Positions 47,851 to 56,951 of a stretch of 64,000 bases of DNA are shown piece after piece; position 1 is the first letter of the stretch; each line of letters opens with the position of its first letter. The position numbers were made by a program, and so were the translations under genes. A model generated the notes under the pieces. That model did no database searches, was not told the DNA's origin, and saw only the letters and a list, made by a program, of their open reading frames with translations. The stretch is from Desulfoglaeba alkanexedens ALDC (GTDB lineage: Bacteria > Desulfobacterota > Syntrophobacteria > Syntrophobacterales > DSM-9756): the NCBI RefSeq assembly GCF_005377625.1, contig NZ_CP040098.1, positions 1,116,001-1,180,000 on the forward strand, read 5' to 3'.

Positions 47851-48006
47851 TTGCTCCTGCCAAAAACTAGTACAGCGCAACGTACCAAAGGGTTCGAATT
47901 TCCGCAACTTTTTTGGGAAGCATTGGCTTTCGAGGCTGCGGAAACTATCATAGGACAAGCGAAAGAAGGCTCCGCTTGTATATGACAGCCGTCACTGGAG
48001 GAACCG

Positions 48007-48373
48007 ATCCGAAAGAACGTCGCGCAGAAAATCATAGAATCTCACATGGTAGAGGGCCGCCCGGTTCAGGGCCAGGAAATCCGCATCCGGATCGATCGCA
48101 CGCTGCTTCAGGACACCGCCGGCGCCCCGGCCATGCTCGAATTTGAAGCCTTGGGGATCGATCGAGTGCGGGCCGAACAGTGCGCGCAGTACGTCGATGA
48201 CAACCTGCTGCAAACCGACAGCAAGAACGTAGACGACCACCGTTACCCGCAGTCGGCGTGCGCCAAGTTCGGCATCTATTTCAACCCTCCCGGGAACGGG
48301 ATCAGCCATCAGGCGCACATGGGACGGTTCGGAGTCCCCGGAAAAACGCTTCTCGAAACGGGAAAACGCCAAG
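48007..48373 (+). pseudogene. Truncated aconitate hydratase (N-terminal fragment)
   Basis: About 120 codons match the start of aconitase: KIIESHMVEGRPVQGQEI, ALGIDRVRAEQCAQYVDDN, DDHRYPQSACAKFGIYF, PGNGISHQAHMGRFGVPGK. A complete enzyme has over 600 residues and the [4Fe-4S] cysteines lie beyond the break. The expected start codon after GGAGGAACCG reads ATC. The frame then runs into the citrate synthase ribosome-binding site. An intact aconitase may exist elsewhere. Confidence 0.8.
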
Positions 48374-48382
48374 GAGGTTTCG

Positions 48383-49588
48383 ATGGAACAACCGGTGCGA
48401 ATCAAGAACATGGGGCTTCGCGGACTGGCGGTGGCTGACACGAAAATCAGCTTCATCGACGGCGAGAAGGGCATCCTGATCTACCGCGGTTTTCGCATTG
48501 AAGACCTGGCGAAGAGCTCCAACTTCATGGAAACCGCCTTTTTGCTCCTCATGGGCCGTCTGCCGGACAAATCGGAGGCCGAGGCTTTCCAAAGGCAGGT
48601 TGTTCAGGCTCGGCGGGTCCCCGCTTTCGTCCTGGAAACCTTGAGGCTTCTCCCCTCCAACGCGCACCCCATGGACGTGCTCCAGGCGACGGTGCCTCTT
48701 TTGGCTATGGCCGACCCGGACCTCCGCGATGAAACCCGCGACGGAAACGTCCGGAAGGCGGTTCGGCTCATCGCCCGCCTTCCCGTCGTAATCGCCGCCT
48801 GGGATCGCATCCGAAAGGGCAAGGACATCTTCGACCCAAACCCGTCTCTTGGTCATGCCGCCAATTTCCTCTGGATGCTCCACGGTGAAAATCCGAGCGC
48901 ATCCATGGCCAGGGCCCTGGATGTCTGCCTGGTGCTGCACGCCGACCATACGTTCAACGCGTCCACATTCGCATGCCGTGAAGTGGTTTCAACCCGCGCG
49001 CACATGTACGCCGGGGTGGCCGCCGGCGTGGGGGCGCTGTCGGGAGAGCTGCACGGAGGCGCCAACGCCCGGGTCATGGAGATGTTGAAATCGTTGGAAA
49101 ACGTGGACGACGTTGCGGGCTGGGTGCGGGGACGACTGGATCGGAAAGAACGGATCATGGGTATGGGACACGCCGTCTACAAGACCACCGACCCCCGGGC
49201 CAATATTTTGAAAGAAATCTCGGCGCGACTCGGCGAAGAAACCGGTCAACCCCAGTGGTGGCGCATCTCGAAAACCATCGAGGAAGTAGCCCTGGAGGAA
49301 CTGGAAAAACGAGGCAAGAAGGACATCAAGCCCAACGTGGATTTTTACAGCGCTTCGGTCTACCATGTGATGGGAATTCCGGCGGATCTCATGACGGCCA
49401 TCTTCGCGCTGTCGCGCATCGCCGGGTGGTGCGCCCACATCATTGAAGAAAAATTCGCCGAGGCTCAGGAAAAACCCATGCTGTACCGGCCCACGGCCGA
49501 ATACGTCGGCGATTACTGCGGCCTCGTCGGCTGCACCTACGTACCGCCCGAAGAACGGGAACAGGCGGCGGGAGTCCCTTCCGCCTGA
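48383..49588 (+). CDS. Citrate synthase / 2-methylcitrate synthase family
   Basis: The 401-residue enzyme condenses acetyl-CoA (or propionyl-CoA) with oxaloacetate. Catalytic residues are seen in LHADHTFN, SGELHGGANARV and GMGHAVYK (His) and PNVDFYSA (Asp). AAGGAGG precedes the ATG. Which acyl-CoA is preferred cannot be told by eye. It directly follows the aconitase fragment, suggesting an earlier adjacent acn-gltA arrangement. Confidence 0.93.
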   Translation: MEQPVRIKNMGLRGLAVADTKISFIDGEKGILIYRGFRIEDLAKSSNFMETAFLLLMGRLPDKSEAEAFQRQVVQARRVPAFVLETLRLLPSNAHPMDVLQATVPLLAMADPDLRDETRDGNVRKAVRLIARLPVVIAAWDRIRKGKDIFDPNPSLGHAANFLWMLHGENPSASMARALDVCLVLHADHTFNASTFACREVVSTRAHMYAGVAAGVGALSGELHGGANARVMEMLKSLENVDDVAGWVRGRLDRKERIMGMGHAVYKTTDPRANILKEISARLGEETGQPQWWRISKTIEEVALEELEKRGKKDIKPNVDFYSASVYHVMGIPADLMTAIFALSRIAGWCAHIIEEKFAEAQEKPMLYRPTAEYVGDYCGLVGCTYVPPEEREQAAGVPSA

Positions 49589-49903
49589 AAGAAGACATCC
49601 GGGCCCGGGCCGAATCCTCTTTCTGTTGATGTTCCAGACGGTGTATCTCCAGTTATTGAGATGTTACGAAGTTGGAGCTTCTGCACAGTTGTGTTCCCAA
49701 GCTGGAGCTTGGGAACAAGGTGGAATTTCCCGAGACTTTTAACATCTTACAATCCTGGAGATGGTTTGCATCGCGGGCAAGGCCGCTCTTACAGGAACAA
49801 GGAACCTCAGTGCCCGACGAGCATGGGCTTGTTTTTGGACAAGCTCTAAACTTCAACCCAAAAAACATCTTGCCATGAACCCCTCATGTCACAGGAGCCC
49901 TCG
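49589..49903. repeat. Palindromic repeat and partial MITE-like end
   Basis: A palindrome lies at 49,693-49,716. The right part of the MITE-like element is at about 49,769-49,846, ending ...TTTTTGGACAAGCTC and followed by TAAA. The rest (49,589-49,660) shows nothing recognisable. Confidence 0.75.
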
Positions 49904-50602
49904 ATGAAAAGAAAATCACGCTTTCACGGACTGTGGATCATCGCGATGGCCGTCGTTGGGATCCTTCACCTGAGTGAAGCCCGCGGCGACATTTCAAAAC
50001 CCGAAGAGCTGGTCGAACGGGCCCAGATCACCCTCGAAAGTTTCGTCACCAACCCGAACTGCACCTGGCTTCGCGACCACCTGAAGGAAGCGCGGGCCGT
50101 GCTCATCGTCCCGCAGATTCTGAAGGGCGCCTTCATCGTCGGCGGTGCCGGAGGAAGCGGCGTTGTATCCGTCCGCGATGAACGTACGGGCACATGGAGT
50201 CCTCCGGCCTTTTACACGCTGGGGTCCGCCAGTATCGGGCTGCAAATCGGGGCTCACGCCTCGGAAGTGATCCTCATGGTGATGACCCCGTCGGGAATCG
50301 ACGCCCTGTACTCTTCCACGTTCAAGCTGGGAGGCGATGCGACGGTGGCCGTTGGTCCCGTCGGGCTGGGGGTGGAAGGAGCGACCCCGCACAATCTGAG
50401 CGCGGATTTTCTTTCCTTTTCCCGATCCAGGGGAGCCTTCGCCGGCCTGTCGCTGGACGGCACCGTGATCGCAGCCCGAGACGACTGGAACGAGCAGTAT
50501 TACGGAAAGCCCGTCAAGCCGGTGGACATCCTGCTTCTCAGGAAGGTGAACAACCCCCATGCCGACAAGTTGCTCAGCACACTGGCGCGACTCGCTCGAT
50601 AG
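49904..50602 (+). CDS. YSC84-like lipid-binding protein
   Basis: The 232-residue protein has a signal peptide (LWIIAMAVVGILHLSEARG) and the YSC84 domain: ARAVLIVPQILKGAFIVGGAGGSGVVSVRD, then YTLGSASIGLQIGAHASEVILMVM. Bacterial members are periplasmic or membrane-associated and thought to bind lipids; their exact role is not known. CAGGAG precedes ATG 49,904. Confidence 0.87.
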   Translation: MKRKSRFHGLWIIAMAVVGILHLSEARGDISKPEELVERAQITLESFVTNPNCTWLRDHLKEARAVLIVPQILKGAFIVGGAGGSGVVSVRDERTGTWSPPAFYTLGSASIGLQIGAHASEVILMVMTPSGIDALYSSTFKLGGDATVAVGPVGLGVEGATPHNLSADFLSFSRSRGAFAGLSLDGTVIAARDDWNEQYYGKPVKPVDILLLRKVNNPHADKLLSTLARLAR

Positions 50603-50687
50603 AGGCCGGAGCCGATCGGGGATGCCTTGGTGAGATGCGGAGCGGTCTCATTGCGGCGCGACCACGTTCTTTTGAAAACGGACATCC

Positions 50688-51797
50688 ATGCAGCTTGTTC
50701 GCGAATGGTTTCAGCGGCACTTGAGCAATCCCCAGGTCGTGATCCTGGTCCTCCTGCTGAGCTCCGGCTTCCTGGGAGTCTACCTCCTCGGCGGCATGCT
50801 CACCCCGGTGCTGGCGAGCGTCGTCATCGCGTACCTTTTAGAAGGGCTGGTAGGGATCCTGCAGCGCCGCAGGGTCCCACGCCTTGTTGCGGTGGTCCTG
50901 GTGTTCTTGCTCTTCATCTTATCATGCCTCTTCGCTCTGTTTTTGCTTCTTCCTCTGGTATTCGACCAACTCCAGCAGCTGTTCGTTCAGCTGCCGTCGA
51001 TCATCCTCTGGGTTCAGGGACAGCTCCTTCATCTTCCCGAGCGTTTCCCCGAATTCATCTCGGAGCAGCAGGTTACGGACCTCACGAACCTCATCCGTTC
51101 GGAGATCGGTCAGCTGGGACAGAAGGTCCTGTCCTATTCGGCGGCGTCGGTCATGGGGATCATCTCAATGCTGGTCTATCTGTTCCTGGTGCCTCTCATG
51201 GTCTTTTTTTTCCTGAAGGACAAGGAGCGCATTCTTCGCTGGTTCGGCCGCTTTCTTCCCAGGGACCGGCAGCTGGCGTCTCAGGTCTGGCGGGAAGTGG
51301 ACCGCCAGATCGGCAATTATGTGCGTGGGAAAGTCTGGGAGATCCTGATCCTCTGGTCGGTGAGCACCCTGGCCTTCACGCTGCTCGGCCTGGAATTCGC
51401 CCTGCTTCTCGGCCTTTTCGTCGGCCTGTCCGTTCTCATCCCCTACATCGGCGCGACGGCCATGATGGTCCCGGTGGCCCTCATCGCCTATTTTCAATGG
51501 GGTTGGAGTTCCCAGTTCGCCTGGGCGGTGACCGCCTACACCGTGATCCAGATCCTGGACGGTAACGTCTTGGCCACACTTTTGTTTTCCGAGGTGACCA
51601 ACCTGCATCCCGTAGCCATCATCGTGGCCATCCTGGTGTTCGGCGGCTTGTGGGGATTCTGGGGCGTTTTCTTCGCGATTCCGCTAGCCACGCTCGTTCA
51701 GGCGGTGATCACGGCCTGGCCGAAGGACGCTGATGAAGAAACCATAGGGGACGAGAAACGGATTGAAACGGTGGAAGCCACGGCCGCCCGGGAGTAG
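50688..51797 (+). CDS. AI-2E family transporter (PerM/YdiK-like)
   Basis: The 369-residue membrane protein has about seven spans with a large soluble loop (residues about 90-165) and the family motifs VYLFLVPLMVFFFLKDKERIL, DRQIGNYVRGKVWEILIL and DGNVLATLLFSEVTNLHP. Substrates vary in this family (signals, ions), so the name says little about the substrate here. Confidence 0.87.
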   Translation: MQLVREWFQRHLSNPQVVILVLLLSSGFLGVYLLGGMLTPVLASVVIAYLLEGLVGILQRRRVPRLVAVVLVFLLFILSCLFALFLLLPLVFDQLQQLFVQLPSIILWVQGQLLHLPERFPEFISEQQVTDLTNLIRSEIGQLGQKVLSYSAASVMGIISMLVYLFLVPLMVFFFLKDKERILRWFGRFLPRDRQLASQVWREVDRQIGNYVRGKVWEILILWSVSTLAFTLLGLEFALLLGLFVGLSVLIPYIGATAMMVPVALIAYFQWGWSSQFAWAVTAYTVIQILDGNVLATLLFSEVTNLHPVAIIVAILVFGGLWGFWGVFFAIPLATLVQAVITAWPKDADEETIGDEKRIETVEATAARE

Positions 51798-51856
51798 GCC
51801 GGTCGTTCGGGCCCGCAAGCGGCTTCTTCCCGAAACCCGTCAAGGAGGATCGATCC

Positions 51857-53350
51857 ATGCCCATTGAACGGATCCGCTACCTGCCGCTTCGGGGAAAGAT
51901 CACCGATGCGGTGAGTGCGGCTCAGTGCATCCAGGATGGCACCAATCTTTTCATCTCAGGCTTCACCGCCGGCTATCCCAAGCTGATCCCTCAGGAACTG
52001 GCCCGGCGGGCCAGGGCTGGTGAACGATTCAAGATCAATCTTTTCGCGGGGGCGTCCACGGAAGACACCGTGGACGGTATCCTGGCGGAAGCCGGCGTAC
52101 TGGCATGGCGACGTCCCTACATGAGCGACCGGATCATGCGCGAAAAGATCAACCGAGGGGACATTTATTTCAAGGACGACCATCTGTCTAGTCTTTCCGA
52201 ACAAGTTCGGGCCGGGAACTTGGGAACCGCGGATGTGGCCGTGGTGGAAGCAGTGTGCATCACCGAAAAGGGCCACCTGATTCCCACCATGTCGGTCGGA
52301 AACACCCCGACCTACGTCCGGGAAGGGCGGCGCATCATTATAGAGATTTCCGACCTACCGATCGAACTCCAGGGGCTCCACGACATCTTCATCCCGGAAG
52401 ACCCCCCGTATCGGATGCCCATTCCCATCTACCGGGCGGCGGACCGGATCGGAAAGCCGTTCATCGAACTGGACCCGAATCGGGTCGAGGCCATTCTCTT
52501 CAGCCGGGAACAGGATCGCTATCCCATCTTTCATGAACCGGACGAGGTTTCCCGTCGGATTGCGGAACAGATCCTGGATTTCGTCCGCCATGAAATCCGC
52601 AAAGACCGCCTTTCACCAACGCTCCCCTGGCAGTCGGGCGTAGGCGATGTGGCCAACGCCGTGCTCGCCGGTTTCCTGGAAGACGATTTTTTCCAGGAAA
52701 TCGAAATCTACTCGGAAGTCCTGCAGGACAGCGTTCTCGACCTCATCGATATCGGCAAGGTGCGGGCGGCGTCGGGTTCGTCGCTCACTCTTTCCGACAA
52801 GGCGCGCCGCCGGTTTTTCAACGAAATCTACCGCTACCGGGAAAAGATCGTCCTGCGCCCGGTGGAAATTTCCAACTCTCCGGAGGTGATCCGGCGCCTG
52901 GGCGTGCTCGCCATCAACACCGCCATCGAAGTGGACATCTACGGCCAGGTGAATTCCACCCACGTCATGGGCACCCACCTCATGAACGGCATCGGCGGTT
53001 CCGGAGACTTCTTGCGCAACGGGGCCGTTTCTTTTATCGTCACCCCGAGCACCGCCAAGGAAGGACGCATTTCGGCCATCGTTCCCATGGTGACGCACGT
53101 GGATCATTCGGAACATTCGGTCGATGTCGTGGTGACCGAAAACGGCCTGGTGGATACTCGTTCACTGACTCCGCGCCAGACGGCCGAACAGATCATTCGG
53201 CGATGCGCTCACCCGGACTACCGCGACATGCTCTGGGACTATTTTCAACGAGCACTGAAAGAACGCGGCGGCCACGAACCGCACGTTCTGGAAGACGCCT
53301 TTTTCATGCACCGGCGCTTCATGGAAACGGGGGACATGAGGCCTCGATGA
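51857..53350 (+). CDS. Acetyl-CoA hydrolase/transferase family CoA-transferase
   Basis: The 497-residue protein is a class I CoA-transferase of the succinyl-CoA:acetate / propionyl-CoA type: LFISGFTAGYPKLIPQELARRA at the start, GAGGxG-like loops, SGVGDVANAVLAGF, and the catalytic glutamate in EIYSEVLQDSVLDL that forms the CoA thioester. TTGIGGSGDF-like NGIGGSGDFLRNG follows. AAGGAGG precedes the ATG. In a syntrophic or sulfate-reducing anaerobe it would exchange CoA between acetate, propionate and succinate. Confidence 0.9.
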   Translation: MPIERIRYLPLRGKITDAVSAAQCIQDGTNLFISGFTAGYPKLIPQELARRARAGERFKINLFAGASTEDTVDGILAEAGVLAWRRPYMSDRIMREKINRGDIYFKDDHLSSLSEQVRAGNLGTADVAVVEAVCITEKGHLIPTMSVGNTPTYVREGRRIIIEISDLPIELQGLHDIFIPEDPPYRMPIPIYRAADRIGKPFIELDPNRVEAILFSREQDRYPIFHEPDEVSRRIAEQILDFVRHEIRKDRLSPTLPWQSGVGDVANAVLAGFLEDDFFQEIEIYSEVLQDSVLDLIDIGKVRAASGSSLTLSDKARRRFFNEIYRYREKIVLRPVEISNSPEVIRRLGVLAINTAIEVDIYGQVNSTHVMGTHLMNGIGGSGDFLRNGAVSFIVTPSTAKEGRISAIVPMVTHVDHSEHSVDVVVTENGLVDTRSLTPRQTAEQIIRRCAHPDYRDMLWDYFQRALKERGGHEPHVLEDAFFMHRRFMETGDMRPR

Positions 53351-53499
53351 GAAAAGGACATCTATGAAGACCCTCGACAACCTGCAGCCCCGGAATCGGT
53401 TCCAGACCCGCCCCCGGCGGGATATCCAGGCCGCCTGGAACGATGCCGTCGGCGAATGAGACGGCCGGATTCGATCCGGTCCCGTCAGCGAGGTGAACC

Positions 53500-54789
53500 G
53501 TGAACTGCCACGATCTCGACTTCAACATCTCCAGGCTCGGCCGATGCCGCATTCCCTCCCCTCTTTCCGGCGTGAGGTTCGTCCGTAACGACGAACGCGT
53601 GCTCTATCCTTCGGACGCGAGTGCCATCGAAGCCTGCGTCGCCGAGGGAAAACCGCTTCCGGCCTTCGAAGCGGCCGGCCCAAGGGAACAGATCTACTTC
53701 GACCCTTCGAAGCTCAAGTGCGGAATCGTGACCTGCGGCGGACTCTGCCCCGGCCTGAACGACGTGATTCGGGCCATCGTTCTGAGCCTCTTTCATCACT
53801 ACGGCGTCGCCACGGTGTTCGGATTCCGCTACGGATATGAAGGACTCACCCACCGCCACGGCCATCGCCCGCTGGAACTGACGCCGCGCGCCGTGGCCGA
53901 CCTCCACCAGAAGGGGGGGACCCTGCTGGGGTCTTCCCGGGGGCCGCAGGATGTCTCCGAAATGGTGGACACGCTGGAACGAATGAACGTGGGAATTCTT
54001 TTCGCCATCGGGGGTGACGGAACGCTTCGGGGCGCCCAGGCCGTCACCGAGGAAATCGGCCGCCGGAACCTCAAGATCGCCGTGATCGGAATCCCGAAAA
54101 CCATCGATAACGATATTTCCAACGTCCAGAATTCCTTTGGATTCGAAACGGCCGTTTCGGAAGCCAGAACAGCCGTCTATTCGGCCAACGCGGAAGCCGA
54201 AGGGGCGCGAAACGGCATCGGCCTGGTGAAACTCATGGGCCGGGAATCGGGATTCATCGCCGCCTACGCCTCGCTGGCTCACAGCGAAGTGAATTTCTGC
54301 CTGGTACCAGAGGTGCCCTTCACCCTGGACGGGCTGCTCGCGGCCCTCAAGAGACGCATCGAAAGCCGGGGTCACGCCGTGATCGTGGTGGCTGAAGGCG
54401 CAGGGCAAGACCTGGTGGAACGGCCCAGGGAAACGGACGCCTCCGGAAACGTCCGCCTGGGAGACATCGGGATCTTTCTCCGGGACATGATCCCCGCTCG
54501 CCTCAAAAACCTGGGAATGGACGTGACGTTGAAATACATCGATCCAAGTTACACTATACGGAGCATGCCCGCCAACGCCCACGATTCCGTTTTCTGCCTG
54601 CTCCTGGGACACCACGCCGTCCATGCCGGGATGACCGGGCGCACCAACATGCTGGTCGGGTTCTGGAAAAACGAATTCACCCACGTGCCCATCCCTCTGG
54701 CCGCCTTTGAGCGAAAACGGATCGATCCGGAAGGCAGGCTTTGGAGCAATGTGCTCGCTTCCACCGGGCAACCGAAAGAAATGATGTGA
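53500..54789 (+). CDS. pfkA: 6-phosphofructokinase (ATP-type)
   Basis: The 429-residue enzyme phosphorylates fructose 6-phosphate. CGIVTCGGLCPGLNDVIRA, GGDGTLRGAQ and GIPKTIDND are the donor- and substrate-binding motifs. Gly after GGD favours ATP over PPi, as in the plant and trypanosome ATP-PFK group, although PKTIDND occurs in both. GTG 53,500 lies after GAGGTGAACC. It overlaps the debranching enzyme gene by 4 bases. Confidence 0.92.
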   Translation: MNCHDLDFNISRLGRCRIPSPLSGVRFVRNDERVLYPSDASAIEACVAEGKPLPAFEAAGPREQIYFDPSKLKCGIVTCGGLCPGLNDVIRAIVLSLFHHYGVATVFGFRYGYEGLTHRHGHRPLELTPRAVADLHQKGGTLLGSSRGPQDVSEMVDTLERMNVGILFAIGGDGTLRGAQAVTEEIGRRNLKIAVIGIPKTIDNDISNVQNSFGFETAVSEARTAVYSANAEAEGARNGIGLVKLMGRESGFIAAYASLAHSEVNFCLVPEVPFTLDGLLAALKRRIESRGHAVIVVAEGAGQDLVERPRETDASGNVRLGDIGIFLRDMIPARLKNLGMDVTLKYIDPSYTIRSMPANAHDSVFCLLLGHHAVHAGMTGRTNMLVGFWKNEFTHVPIPLAAFERKRIDPEGRLWSNVLASTGQPKEMM

Positions 54790-56906
54790 AGGAAACGGGA
54801 ATCACCCACGGATTGCCGGCGAAATCTCACAAGATCCGCCGCGGTTACCGGTATCCCCCGGGATCCAGCCGGATGGCCAGGGGAGTGAATTTCTCGGTCT
54901 TCAGCCGCTATGCCACGAGCATGGAACTGCGGTTGTACGAAAGCGCGCGGAGCCTGGAACCGTTCCAGGTGATCCGTTTGGACCCCAACGTCCATCGGAC
55001 TTTCTTTTTCTGGCACGTGTTCGTTCAGGACCTTCCGCCGGGGGTCCATTATACGTGGCGAGCCGACGGCCCCGGCGATACGGCGGTTTCCGGACATCGA
55101 TTCGACAAGCGGGTGGAACTGCTCGACCCATGGACCAAAACCGTAACCTGTGACTTTTGGGACCGCCGCCGCACATCGCGGATGCCCGGCCAAGGTCTCT
55201 CGTCCATGCGGGCCGCCGTGGTGGATGGCGCCTACGACTGGGAACGCGACCGCCCGCTCAACCACCCGCTGGAGAAATGCATCATCTATGAACTGCACGT
55301 GGGCGGCTTCACCCGGCACCCCTCGGCCGGTGTCCGGCACCCGGGGACTTTTCTTGGGGTCATCGAAAAGATCCCTCACCTCAAGGACCTCGGGATCACC
55401 GACGTGGAACTCATGCCTTGCATGGCCTTCGATGAACAGGACGTCCCCGAGCCGGCGGCCGCCCTGGGACTCCGCAACTTCTGGGGCTACAGCACCCACA
55501 GCTTCTTCAGTCCGCATCCCGGTTACGGCACATCTCCCCGTCCCGGCTCCCACCTCCAGGAATTCAGAGACATGGTGAAGGCGCTCCACCGGGCGGGAAT
55601 CGGAGTCATCCTGGATGTGGCCATCAACCACACGGCGGAAGGGGGAGCGGAGGGGCCGATCATCAACTTCAAGGGGTTCGCCAACGAGATCTTCTACCAC
55701 CTGGATCCCGCGGACAAGAGCCGCTATGTGGACTACACCGGCTGCGGCAACACGGTGAACTGCAATCACCCCCTGGTTTCGCGTTTCATCCTACATTGCC
55801 TGGAATACTGGGTGAGGGAAATGCACGTGGACGGGTTCCGGTTCGACCTCGCGAGCGTTCTCGCCCGAGGGGAAGACGGCCGGCCCATGCCTCACGCCCC
55901 GGTGCTGTGGAGCATTGAGTTTTCCGAAGCGCTCGCCGATGCAAAAATCATCGCCGAAGCCTGGGACGCCGCAGGGCTTTACCAGGTCGGGGCCTTTCCA
56001 GGGTTTCGCTGGAGCGAATGGAACGGGAGGTACCGGGACGTGGTCCGCCGGTTCGTTCGCGGAGACAAGGGGCTGGTTGGGGAAATGGCCACCCGCCTTG
56101 CCGGAAGCAGTGATTTCTACGAACCCCAGGGGCGGCTTCCCACCAACGGGGTCAACTTCGTGACCTGCCATGACGGGTTCACGCTGTGGGACCTGGTGAG
56201 CTATGAGCGAAAGCACAACGAGGCCAACGGGGAGGACAACCGGGACGGAACGGACGAAAACTTCAGCTGGAACTGCGGCGTGGAAGGCGAAACACGGGAT
56301 CCGCGCATCCTCTCCCTGCGCAAACGCCAGGTCAGGAACTTCATGGCCATCCTGTTCCTGAGCCAGGGAGTCCCCATGATCCTTGCAGGCGATGAAATGC
56401 TCCGCACCCAGAACGGAAACAACAACGCCTACTGCCAGGACAATCCCCTGGGTTGGGTCGACTGGACGCTCAACGAAACAAACCAGGGGATGCTGCGCTT
56501 CGTCCGACAGATGATTTCGCTTCGCAAGCGGCACCCCAGCTTGATGCGAAAGCGCTTCCTTACCGGAAAGAAGGTTCCAGGGCGGCCTCTTCCGGACGTC
56601 GCCTGGCACGGCAGGCGACTGGGTGAACCTCTCTGGGACGATCCAGAAGCTCAGGTATTGGCCTTCACGTTGGCCGGCGTCGGCCGGGGGGAAGAGGACC
56701 TGCACGTGATCCTCAACCCGGCTCAAAGCATACTGAACGCCCCCCTGCCGAATCTGTCCGGAAGGCGGTGGCATCGGGCGGTGGACACCTCCATGGATTC
56801 ACCCCAGGATATCCTCGAACCCCAGGATCAGCCCGCCGTAAAAGGGAGCTTTTATCTGGTTCGCCCGCACAGCGTCGTCGTGTTCGAAAGTCGGCGGAGG
56901 CTTTGA
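54786..56906 (+). CDS. glgX: Glycogen debranching enzyme (isoamylase type, GH13)
   Basis: The 706-residue protein has an N-terminal CBM48 domain (VNFSVFSRYATSMELRLYE), then a GH13 barrel: DVAINHTAEGG, DGFRFDLAS (nucleophile Asp), IIAEAWD (acid/base Glu), VTCHDG. It cleaves alpha-1,6 branches of glycogen. GTG 54,786 overlaps the pfk stop, showing translational coupling; a weaker ATG exists at 54,873. Confidence 0.92.
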   Translation: MKETGITHGLPAKSHKIRRGYRYPPGSSRMARGVNFSVFSRYATSMELRLYESARSLEPFQVIRLDPNVHRTFFFWHVFVQDLPPGVHYTWRADGPGDTAVSGHRFDKRVELLDPWTKTVTCDFWDRRRTSRMPGQGLSSMRAAVVDGAYDWERDRPLNHPLEKCIIYELHVGGFTRHPSAGVRHPGTFLGVIEKIPHLKDLGITDVELMPCMAFDEQDVPEPAAALGLRNFWGYSTHSFFSPHPGYGTSPRPGSHLQEFRDMVKALHRAGIGVILDVAINHTAEGGAEGPIINFKGFANEIFYHLDPADKSRYVDYTGCGNTVNCNHPLVSRFILHCLEYWVREMHVDGFRFDLASVLARGEDGRPMPHAPVLWSIEFSEALADAKIIAEAWDAAGLYQVGAFPGFRWSEWNGRYRDVVRRFVRGDKGLVGEMATRLAGSSDFYEPQGRLPTNGVNFVTCHDGFTLWDLVSYERKHNEANGEDNRDGTDENFSWNCGVEGETRDPRILSLRKRQVRNFMAILFLSQGVPMILAGDEMLRTQNGNNNAYCQDNPLGWVDWTLNETNQGMLRFVRQMISLRKRHPSLMRKRFLTGKKVPGRPLPDVAWHGRRLGEPLWDDPEAQVLAFTLAGVGRGEEDLHVILNPAQSILNAPLPNLSGRRWHRAVDTSMDSPQDILEPQDQPAVKGSFYLVRPHSVVVFESRRRL

Positions 56907-56951
56907 AACCTGGAGCACCGACAACATTCTCAGTGTTTTGGGAGGCAGACG

